Shown piece by piece: positions 35,375-42,540 of a DNA stretch of 64,000 bases. A program made the position numbers and the translations under genes. Within the stretch, counting starts at the first letter, position 1; every line of letters starts with the position of its first letter. Below the pieces are notes generated by a model that did not search any database, was not told the origin of the DNA, and worked only from the letters and a program-made list of their open reading frames with translations. The stretch comes from an uncultured Bacteroidales bacterium. GTDB taxonomy: Bacteria; Bacteroidota; Bacteroidia; Bacteroidales; UBA932. Location of the stretch: NCBI GenBank assembly GCA_949294195.1, contig CASFGK010000004.1:1-64000 (forward strand), given 5' to 3'.

Positions 35375-35428
35375 CCGTAAATGAAATTTTCCCACCCCAT
35401 ACTCAGGGTGGGAAAATTTCATTTACGG
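35375..35428. terminator. strong bidirectional terminator after infB
   Basis: A perfect 23-bp stem (35375-35397 with 35406-35428), extendable by two more pairs, has an 8-nt loop. The stem contains matching A and T runs, so it works on both strands. It lies between the convergent ends of infB and the HD-domain gene. Confidence 0.85.
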
Positions 35429-35447
35429 TACAACAGTAAGACCCGGG

Positions 35448-36086
35448 CTACATTATCGTAAAGAAAATCCGTCGCACTTCGGAACGGAGACGGACAGGGT
35501 CCGCAATCAAGGCACGGAGAGAGCCCAGACGGGCGGCGTTGTCACTCCATGGAATCCAGAGTTTCAGGTAGCCGCCGTATCCGTATTTCGTTTTCAGATG
35601 TTCTTCCGCGCGGGATATCTGTTCTTCCGGATCCATTTCCGGATAATGGCTCTGTCCGTACTGGAGAGTACGGCGGATGATGGTTTCCGCATCAATGACT
35701 CTGTCAGCTTCAGCGACCATCTTCCCGTATACGGAACGGGGTTCAGACTTTCCTGAAGCCCTGTGGTCTTCCGCTGCCTGTGCTATAGTTTCTATCTGCC
35801 TGTCATCAAACCACTTCCGCAGCCTCCCGTCGGAACGGATGATTTTCCCTGAGTCCAGATGGTGGTTCTCCCTGCCGTTCACAAGTCCCAGATCATGGCA
35901 TGCCGCCGACATCAGCAGGACTTCCGGATCCACTTTCTCCTTAATATCTTCCGGTGCTCTGCCGTAAAGGTCCATTGCCTGCGACATGACAGTCCTGACA
36001 TGGTCGCAGCGATGTGCCGGGTCAAAAGAACCGTACTGCGGAACTATCTCCGCATCAATAAAACTGACAATCTCCTGTCTCACCAT
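35448..36086 (-). CDS. HD-domain hydrolase
   Basis: A 212-aa protein with the HD-superfamily metal-binding pattern: HRCDHV near residue 26, AACHDLG near 60, and a later histidine and aspartate (DHRASGK, EADRVID). Such enzymes are usually phosphohydrolases acting on nucleotides or cyclic nucleotides. The frame extends ten codons further, but those codons overlap a well-formed promoter (36103-36136), so the ATG at 36086 is chosen, giving MVRQEIVSF. It is a monocistronic gene convergent with infB. The natural substrate is not predictable. Confidence 0.75.
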   Translation of the reverse strand: MVRQEIVSFIDAEIVPQYGSFDPAHRCDHVRTVMSQAMDLYGRAPEDIKEKVDPEVLLMSAACHDLGLVNGRENHHLDSGKIIRSDGRLRKWFDDRQIETIAQAAEDHRASGKSEPRSVYGKMVAEADRVIDAETIIRRTLQYGQSHYPEMDPEEQISRAEEHLKTKYGYGGYLKLWIPWSDNAARLGSLRALIADPVRLRSEVRRIFFTIM

Positions 36087-36102
36087 AACTAGAATTATGG
36101 CA

Positions 36103-36136
36103 CAAATGTAAATCATTCATTGGAAATTGTTTCAAA
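36103..36136 (-). promoter_or_regulatory. promoter of the HD-domain gene
   Basis: On the minus strand TTTG (36136-36133) and TACATTTG (36110-36103) are 22 bp apart. It lies 16 bp before the ATG at 36086. This leaves a very short leader and decides the start codon. Confidence 0.6.
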
Positions 36137-36143
36137 TAATGCG

Positions 36144-36151
36144 TATATTTG
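36144..36151 (+). promoter_or_regulatory. -7 element of the carboxypeptidase-regulatory-domain gene
   Basis: TATATTTG, a full match, lies 55 bp before the start at 36207. ATTG at 36119-36122 is a three-of-four match to the -33 element with 21-bp spacing. It is divergent from the HD gene promoter. Confidence 0.5.
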
Positions 36152-36206
36152 CGGTACTATTGAACTAATACAGTAGATTATTCCGACCATTCAAATTACC
36201 CTCAGA

Positions 36207-37169
36207 ATGAACATCAGAAAACCGAAATACCGGAAATCAATCCGAACGAACAGGACAAATCCATTTTACTCAATGATATACAATAACTTTCCAATCATTT
36301 TTCTGGTAACGGCCGTCATCTCTGTTCCTGCTATGGCAGCGGAACGGCAGACACATATCCTTAAAGGAAATATCGTAAACCTGGACGGGGAGGCCGTCGA
36401 ATACGTCGCTGTCGGGATACCGGGCAGCGGGATTGCGGCCATTTCCTCGGCAGACGGAAGGTTCTGGCTGGAAATTCCTGACGGCACCGCAGATACGCTG
36501 GAGTTCCACCATGTCTCATATCTTACCGGACTGGTCCCGGCTTCGGAGTACAACGGGAAAGACAGCCTCACGGTTACACTGCGCCCGGCAGAATTGCAGG
36601 AAGCCGTAGTACTGGGTTCCGGCGCCAAGGAAAAGACACTGGTCAACAAAGGGGCGAGATTCCCGGCGGCATACGGGGTATACACTCCGGACAGGACCGG
36701 CCATGAAATAGGCTCGACCGTAAAAGTCAGGCACAGGTTCCTGATAAAGGAATTCAATTTCAAGGTCGCATCAAACTCCATCGAGGAATGCAAGGTAAGC
36801 CTGAATGTATATAAGATTACCGATGGCGTTTTCAGAAATATCATGACAGTCCCCCTCTACATAGACATCAGGACATCCGAAAACCCTGTATCATACAGCG
36901 CGGCACCGTCCGTCACAATGATTCTGGAGCCCGGAGAATATTTTGTCAGTCTGGCTTTTGTAGACTGTTCCGACAGGTCAAAAGCAGAATGGAATGAGGC
37001 CGGAGATCTTACTGGGAAGGCATATATGAAAAAAATAAACGAGAACAACCTGAGCTTCCCTCTGTACTTCAAATCCGGCTACTGCCGCAACACTGTCCTC
37101 GGTGAAATAGTAAGGTCCACGTTCAATATGGGTCTTACCGTCTCCGGGCTGGAATACAAAAGCCGGTGA
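36207..37169 (+). CDS. exported carboxypeptidase-like regulatory domain protein
   Basis: A 320-aa protein with a hydrophobic stretch (residues 27-44) ending in PAMAA, a likely signal peptide. It is preceded by an unusually long basic N-terminal region of about 22 residues; the second ATG (36273, residue 23) would give a normal signal peptide. Residues 50-135 form a carboxypeptidase-regulatory-like beta-sandwich (ILKGNIVNLDGEAVEYVAVG, then DGRFWLEIP). The rest is predicted beta-rich with no catalytic motif. Such domains are common at the N-terminus of TonB receptors, but here there is no barrel. Bacteroidota have many free-standing relatives of unknown function. It is probably periplasmic and ends in the terminator at 37195. 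Confidence 0.7.
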   Translation: MNIRKPKYRKSIRTNRTNPFYSMIYNNFPIIFLVTAVISVPAMAAERQTHILKGNIVNLDGEAVEYVAVGIPGSGIAAISSADGRFWLEIPDGTADTLEFHHVSYLTGLVPASEYNGKDSLTVTLRPAELQEAVVLGSGAKEKTLVNKGARFPAAYGVYTPDRTGHEIGSTVKVRHRFLIKEFNFKVASNSIEECKVSLNVYKITDGVFRNIMTVPLYIDIRTSENPVSYSAAPSVTMILEPGEYFVSLAFVDCSDRSKAEWNEAGDLTGKAYMKKINENNLSFPLYFKSGYCRNTVLGEIVRSTFNMGLTVSGLEYKSR

Positions 37170-37188
37170 CTGTAAAGGAATTTTACAG
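37170..37188. repeat. short inverted repeat, first of a related pair
   Basis: A 7-bp inverted repeat (37170-37176 with 37182-37188) of form CTGTAAA-N5-TTTACAG lies directly after the preceding stop codon. Its core is similar to the loop-proximal part of the hairpin at 37195-37227. The two centres are 32 bp apart, about three helix turns. Confidence 0.5.
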
Positions 37189-37194
37189 TGTTTA

Positions 37195-37232
37195 CAGCGG
37201 AGTGTAAGGAAATTTTACACTCCGCTGATTTT
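37195..37232 (+). terminator. intrinsic terminator after the 36207-37169 gene
   Basis: A perfect 13-bp stem (37195-37207 with 37215-37227), a 7-nt loop and the tail ATTTTT. It insulates the efflux operon that follows from the upstream gene. Confidence 0.75.
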
Positions 37233-37246
37233 TATAAAATAGTATC

Positions 37247-37271
37247 TTGTTAATATTCAATATATTAACAA
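37247..37271. promoter_or_regulatory. perfect 25-bp palindrome, candidate operator of the efflux operon
   Basis: Two perfect 10-bp arms, TTGTTAATAT and ATATTAACAA, are separated by 5 bp. It lies in the 155-bp gap before tolC, past the terminator, about 55 bp from the tolC ATG. It is AT-rich, so a stable RNA hairpin is unlikely; a binding site for a dimeric regulator fits better. No clear TAnnTTTG promoter was found here, so transcription may depend on an activator or another sigma factor. Confidence 0.5.
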
Positions 37272-37324
37272 TAAAGGTATGAATAATGTTACATTACGGC
37301 ACGTAAAAAAGAAATACCGACAGA

Positions 37325-38773
37325 ATGAAAACAGAAACATTCAGGAATCTACTGCTTGCCGCTGCCGTTTCAGCCGGGATGACGGCTTTCCCGGCAAAGT
37401 CTTCAGGACAGTACAGAAACGATGCTGCAACAGACGGCGTTTACTCCGCCGCAGTGTCGGAAGAGACGCAGCAGCGGCCGGAAGTGATGACATTGCGAGA
37501 CTGCATGGAATACGCTACTTCCAACTCTACGAAAATCAGGATTCAGCAGGCTACGAATGATGACAACCAGGTAGCGAGGAGGGATGCCATTCTGGCAGCG
37601 TTCGCACCGGCAATAAGCGGACAGGCTCACGTCTATTCCAACTTCGGACGTACCATCGACCCTGAAAGCAACACCTACATCTCCACCACTTCATTCAACA
37701 ATTCATATTCCGTATCTGCAGGCATCGACCTGTTCAACGGATTCGAAGCAGTAAACAATCTCCGTATAACAAAGACAGCAAAGGCTATGGGTATCAGCCA
37801 GGAACAGCAGATCGAAGATGAAGTCTGCCTGGCTACCATGCAGGCATATTACAATGTGGTATACTATACCAAGCTTTCAGAAATACTTGAAGACCAGGTG
37901 GAAACCGCCAGGACAACTCTCTATCAGACCCGGCGTCAGGAAGAACTGGGCCAGAAAGGATATGCCGACGTAGTCCAGATAAAGGCAGACCTCGCTGACA
38001 AGGAATACGAACTGATCAATGCACGGAACAGTCTTGAAGATGCATACATCACCCTCAAGGATGTGATGTTCTGGCCTATAACGGAACCGCTTGACATTGA
38101 CACTTCAAGTGCAGACGAAGGATACGAGCAGCTTATTCCAAGTGACCCTCTGGAACAGGAAACCATCATCGGCAATGCCATCAATACCCTGCCGGACATT
38201 TTCATTGCCAGAGGGAATATGGAAAACGCCAGACTTGAGCTCCGCACCGCACGGTGGCAGATTGCGCCTTCCATTTCCCTGTACGGAGGATGGTCTACAA
38301 GCTATTATACATACCCCGGGCAGGAAGGATATGTTACCACTCCGTTCTGGTCACAGTTCACAAATAACGGCGGTGAATACATACAGCTCTCGCTCTCGAT
38401 TCCGATTTTCGGAAGACTGAACCGGCACTCCAATGTAGCACGCAAGAAAAACGCCTACAGACGCGCCGCAGCAGAATATGAGCAGAAAATCCGAGAAGTA
38501 GAGGCGGAAGTACTCAGAGCAATAAAGGACAGGGACGGAGCCGAATCCGCGTATTTCCAGGCGGAAAGGCGGGCAGAAGTGCAGGAAGAGGCTTTCAATC
38601 TGAATACAAGGAAATTCGAGTTGGGACTGATTTCCCCTATAGAATACAAGAGCGCATCCGAAAGTTATCTGAAGGCAAAGGCCGAAAGGCTCAACGCACT
38701 GCTGCAGTTCTACATAAAGAAACATGTGGTTTCATACTACAATGGCGTATCATATATGGATCAACTCAATTAG
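37325..38773 (+). CDS. TolC-family outer membrane efflux protein
   Basis: An outer membrane channel of 482 aa. The N-terminal signal peptide (residues 1-27) is followed by an acidic spacer. Two OEP repeats run from about residue 58. Features include TLRDCMEYATSNSTKIR, AHVYSNFGRTIDPES and a first coiled segment near 170-240, then LELRTARWQIAPSISLYGG with coiled-coil helices near 375-450. TolC-type trimers form the exit duct of tripartite pumps. It is the first gene of an operon with a membrane-fusion protein and ABC permeases. Its start at 37325 is preceded by the palindrome at 37247. Confidence 0.9.
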   Translation: MKTETFRNLLLAAAVSAGMTAFPAKSSGQYRNDAATDGVYSAAVSEETQQRPEVMTLRDCMEYATSNSTKIRIQQATNDDNQVARRDAILAAFAPAISGQAHVYSNFGRTIDPESNTYISTTSFNNSYSVSAGIDLFNGFEAVNNLRITKTAKAMGISQEQQIEDEVCLATMQAYYNVVYYTKLSEILEDQVETARTTLYQTRRQEELGQKGYADVVQIKADLADKEYELINARNSLEDAYITLKDVMFWPITEPLDIDTSSADEGYEQLIPSDPLEQETIIGNAINTLPDIFIARGNMENARLELRTARWQIAPSISLYGGWSTSYYTYPGQEGYVTTPFWSQFTNNGGEYIQLSLSIPIFGRLNRHSNVARKKNAYRRAAAEYEQKIREVEAEVLRAIKDRDGAESAYFQAERRAEVQEEAFNLNTRKFELGLISPIEYKSASESYLKAKAERLNALLQFYIKKHVVSYYNGVSYMDQLN

Positions 38774-38861
38774 AAGGATTCCCTGACAAAGGCAAGAGAC
38801 AACTACCTGACATGGTATGTCAGAACGGATAAATTACAAGAAATAAAATAAAGAAAAGGAT

Positions 38862-40136
38862 ATGGAAAACGAGACAATGGACAGGAAAATAGAGAAGACG
38901 ACCGGATGGAAGGTGGCATTTACAAGGAAAGCGCTTCCGTATTGGGGCGGAGTCCTCTTTCTGGTACTGGTCCTCTGGCTGGTGTTCAGGGACAATTCTT
39001 CAACTCTCCGAGTTGACGGACAGACCATTACTTTCGGAGATGTCACTAAAGGCGAGTTCAATGACTATATCCGCATCAGCGGCCAGGTACAGCCTATGAC
39101 TACTATTCAGATCAGCCCGCTCGAAGGCGGTGTCGTGGAAGAAATCATCCGGGAAGAAGGCAGTCAGGTGGAGAAAGGAGACGAGATACTGAGGCTCAGC
39201 AACGAGAACCTGGATCTTCAGATTCTGAACTCGGAAGCGGAACTTGCCGAAAAAGAGAACCTTCTGCGCAACACAATGATATCCATGGAACAGGAAAAGC
39301 TCAGTGTCAGGCAGGAAAAACTCCAGCTGCAGATGGAAGTGCGCAGGAACAAACGTGCCTACGAGCAGCAGAAAGCCCTCTATGACGAGAAACTGATAGC
39401 CCGTGAAGAATGGCTGAAGGCTGAAGAGGACTATCTCCTGAGTCTGGACAAACTGGAGCTGGTAAAGAACAAGGAAATCCAGGACAGCCTCTACAGGACA
39501 GTGCAGATAGAACAGATGCAGGAAAGTCTGGACAACATGAAGATAAACATGCAGATGATCCGCAAGCGCAAGGACAACCTGACCATCAAGGCCCCTATCG
39601 ACGGGGAGCTCGGTCTTCTGGATGCCGTCCTCGGACAGTCCATAGCTTCAGGCACCAAAATAGGACAGATAAACGACCTGTCAAGCTACAAGATCGAGGC
39701 ACAGATAGACGAACACTATATCGACAGGGTCACAGCAGGGCTGGAAGCCGTATTCGAGAGGCAGAACGAATCCTTCCACGCAGTCATCCGGAAAGTGTAC
39801 CCGGAAGTGCGCGAAGGCAAATTCAAGGCTGACTTCAAATTTTCGGGCGAGCAGCCGGACAACATCCGCACCGGACAGACCTACTACATGAACCTGCAGC
39901 TCGGGCTTCCTGAGGAAGCGGTGCTGATACCGCGCGGGACTTTCTACCAGTACACCGGAGGTAAATGGATCTATGTCCTCTCGCCTGACGGCAGCAGGGC
40001 GGCCAAACGTGAAATCAGAATCGGTCGCCAAAACCCTCAGTACTACGAAGTGGAAGAAGGCCTGCAGCCGGGAGAGAAAGTCATAATCTCCAACTATGAA
40101 ACCTTCAGGGACAATGATATACTGATTCTCAAATAA
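38862..40136 (+). CDS. HlyD/MacA-type membrane-fusion (periplasmic adaptor) protein
   Basis: A 424-aa adaptor anchored by one transmembrane helix (about residues 27-44, GGVLFLVLVLWLVF). A lipoyl-like half-domain follows (ISPLEGGVVEEIIREEGSQVEKGDEIL near 83-110), then a long coiled-coil hairpin of about 110 residues rich in Glu, Gln and Lys. The second half-domain (APIDGELGLLDAVLGQSI) and beta-barrel domain lie towards the C-terminus, which ends in the family's VIISNYETF. It bridges the inner-membrane ABC permeases to TolC. It is encoded 88 bp after tolC and 6 bp before the first permease. Confidence 0.9.
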   Translation: MENETMDRKIEKTTGWKVAFTRKALPYWGGVLFLVLVLWLVFRDNSSTLRVDGQTITFGDVTKGEFNDYIRISGQVQPMTTIQISPLEGGVVEEIIREEGSQVEKGDEILRLSNENLDLQILNSEAELAEKENLLRNTMISMEQEKLSVRQEKLQLQMEVRRNKRAYEQQKALYDEKLIAREEWLKAEEDYLLSLDKLELVKNKEIQDSLYRTVQIEQMQESLDNMKINMQMIRKRKDNLTIKAPIDGELGLLDAVLGQSIASGTKIGQINDLSSYKIEAQIDEHYIDRVTAGLEAVFERQNESFHAVIRKVYPEVREGKFKADFKFSGEQPDNIRTGQTYYMNLQLGLPEEAVLIPRGTFYQYTGGKWIYVLSPDGSRAAKREIRIGRQNPQYYEVEEGLQPGEKVIISNYETFRDNDILILK

Positions 40137-40142
40137 ACGACT

Positions 40143-42518
40143 ATGAAAAACATCATTTCTGCCTTCAGGAGCCTGCCGCGGAAAGGGCAGCACAACATAA
40201 TGAAAATCACATCGCTGGCCATAGGACTGGCACTCGGCCTCGTCCTGATAGCCAAAGTGGCTTTCGAGCAGAGCTATGACGGGTTCTATAACGACAGCGG
40301 CAGGATATACCTGGTCATGGAGACATTCCCTGACCAGACCGACAACACCAGGACAGAAATATTCCCTCAGACACCAGGCGGCGTACCCGTCTATCTGAGG
40401 ATGCTGTCTCCGGATATAGAAACCTCCACCAGATTCACTGCTCTGGGAGAAGGCTCGACGTTCACATTGACAGAATCAAGGGAAAAACTGAAGGCAACGT
40501 ACGCCGCCGCAGACTCCTGCTTCTTCGACATACTGTCTCTGGACGTACTTCAGGGAGACCCTAAAGAAGTACTGTCCAGTCCGTTGCAGGTCATGATATC
40601 CGAGTCCGTCGCCGGAAATATAGGGGGTGATGTCATAGGAAAAACGATAGTACTGGACGGAAGGGAGGATGCAGTGCTGACCATAGGCGGAGTATTCAGG
40701 GATATCCCCGAAAATTCCATTTTCAGCCATCTGGAAATGCTGGTATCCATGCCTTCGATTTCATACTACACATGGGACGGTTCGATGAACCTGCTTGGAA
40801 ATGACAGGTACACCAGTCTGATAAAAATCAGGGACGGAGCAGATATAGCGGACGTTCAGATACAGACAGACAAATTCATAGAGGAGCATCTGGCCGAGAC
40901 ACTGGAAAAGAGCGGACTGGATATCGGCATTACATTCCGAAGGCTCGATTCATGGCACAAATCCAACACCCAGACCAGGAACATGACACTGATGCTCAGC
41001 CTGATAGCATTCGCGCTGCTGTTCACGGCAGCCATGAACTACATCCTGCTTACAGTATCTTCCATCATCGGAAGATCGAAGGAAATGGCCGTGTGCAAAT
41101 GCTACGGCGCGGACAAGAAGGACATCAGGGGAATGCTTGTCACCGAAGCCGGAGTCCATACATTCCTGGCATTCGCGGCAGGGATGGTCCTGCTGGCGGC
41201 ATTCAGCGGCACTGTAGAGAAACTTACCGGTACCTCGCTTGCCGGTCTGCTTTCAGGAGGAAGGATATTCATACTCATGGCTGTGTGCATAGTCCTGGCC
41301 GTTGTCTCCGGAGTCATCCCAGGAAACATATTCGCCGGAATTCCCGTATCTTCCGCACTGCGCAGCTACCGGGAATCCAAACGGCACTGGAAACTGGCGC
41401 TGCTTTCCATCCAGTTTGCAGCCGCGGCTTTCCTTTCAATCCTGCTGCTTGTCATTTCAGGACAATACAGACTCGTGACCAGCGCCGACACAGGATACGA
41501 ATACGAGAATCTGGCTTATACCAGCCTTGAACCGATAGGAGACAGCGCCCAGCGCAGTCTGATTCTGCAGGAACTCGCGAAACTTCCTGAAGTGGAAGCG
41601 GTTACTTTTGCCGATGCCCTTCCGATGAACGGCTCCAGCGGGGACAATGTAATGCTTCCTGGAGACTCCCGGGAACTGTTCAACTGCGCCGACCTGTATT
41701 ATGTCGGAGACGGATATTTCGACCTGATGGAAATACCTGTCATCCAGGGCCGCGTTTTCAACCGGAACGCCGGACAGGATCAGGAGATAATGGTCAGCAG
41801 GAGATTTGTCGGATTCATGGAAACGACAGCAGGATGGGACTCCGACATAGTCGGGAAAGACGTCTACATTACTTCATACGACAGGCCTATGACCATCTGC
41901 GGAGTGTATGAGGATTTCAGTATAGGCTCGGCCCTGAATCCGGACCTCAGACCGTCCGTAATCGCATACAGGCAGACCCCGACCAAAGGTTTCGCCCTGA
42001 TAAAGTTTCACAGGATTTCTCCTGAAGCCATCGCCAGGGCGGAACAGGTAATCTCCGGCATCGCCCCGGACAAGGAAATGTATGTCTGGTCATACCGGAA
42101 TGACATGAAGGGACTCTATGCCGGGACCCTTAATTTCAGGAATGCGGTGACAGTCGGAGGCATAGTCACTCTGCTGATAGTCTTCATCGGTCTGGTCGGC
42201 TACACTTCCGATGAGGTGAACCGCAGACGCAAGGAAATAGCAGTAAGAAAGATAAATGGAGCCGTAATGCGCGATATCGCCCGGCTGATGAACACGGATG
42301 TAGTCAAAATAGCGCTTCCGTCCGTTGCTGCCGGTGCCGTGGCAGCGTTCTTCACCGGGGCAGGCTGGCTGGAGCAGTTCGCGATAAAGACTCCGATGGA
42401 ATGGTACATGTTCGTCGGAGGAGCACTTACGGTGCTGGTCCTCAGCATCGCCGTGGCTTCTTACAATGTACTGCGCATAGCAGGGGAAAACCCAGTGAAG
42501 TCGTTGAGGTCGGAATGA
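40143..42518 (+). CDS. MacB/FtsX-type ABC permease, class A (A1)
   Basis: A 791-aa inner-membrane permease with two tandem units. Each has a large periplasmic MacB_PCD domain (about residues 50-270 and 470-660) and FtsX helices, with about eight membrane spans in all (one at 21-40, three near 285-395, one near 425, three near 675-780). The N-terminal motif SLAIGLALGLVLIAK with FEQSYD, the VFRDIPENS segment and a canonical cytoplasmic loop RRKEIAVRKING near 700 define class A here. The first loop instead reads SKEMAVCKCYGA. There is no ATPase domain. It follows the adaptor by 6 bp and precedes the class B gene by 22 bp. Confidence 0.88.
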   Translation: MKNIISAFRSLPRKGQHNIMKITSLAIGLALGLVLIAKVAFEQSYDGFYNDSGRIYLVMETFPDQTDNTRTEIFPQTPGGVPVYLRMLSPDIETSTRFTALGEGSTFTLTESREKLKATYAAADSCFFDILSLDVLQGDPKEVLSSPLQVMISESVAGNIGGDVIGKTIVLDGREDAVLTIGGVFRDIPENSIFSHLEMLVSMPSISYYTWDGSMNLLGNDRYTSLIKIRDGADIADVQIQTDKFIEEHLAETLEKSGLDIGITFRRLDSWHKSNTQTRNMTLMLSLIAFALLFTAAMNYILLTVSSIIGRSKEMAVCKCYGADKKDIRGMLVTEAGVHTFLAFAAGMVLLAAFSGTVEKLTGTSLAGLLSGGRIFILMAVCIVLAVVSGVIPGNIFAGIPVSSALRSYRESKRHWKLALLSIQFAAAAFLSILLLVISGQYRLVTSADTGYEYENLAYTSLEPIGDSAQRSLILQELAKLPEVEAVTFADALPMNGSSGDNVMLPGDSRELFNCADLYYVGDGYFDLMEIPVIQGRVFNRNAGQDQEIMVSRRFVGFMETTAGWDSDIVGKDVYITSYDRPMTICGVYEDFSIGSALNPDLRPSVIAYRQTPTKGFALIKFHRISPEAIARAEQVISGIAPDKEMYVWSYRNDMKGLYAGTLNFRNAVTVGGIVTLLIVFIGLVGYTSDEVNRRRKEIAVRKINGAVMRDIARLMNTDVVKIALPSVAAGAVAAFFTGAGWLEQFAIKTPMEWYMFVGGALTVLVLSIAVASYNVLRIAGENPVKSLRSE

Positions 42519-42540
42519 CAGATAAAACAAACGGAAAGAT

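Noticed and set aside
37279-37560. 93-aa frame overlapping the start of tolC
   Set aside because: Most of it lies inside tolC in another frame, with no signal peptide or domain; a leader peptide role cannot be supported.
38807-38823. Small inverted repeat CTGACA-N5-TGTCAG between tolC and the adaptor gene
   Set aside because: A 6-bp stem without a T run; could occur by chance and is too small to assign a role.
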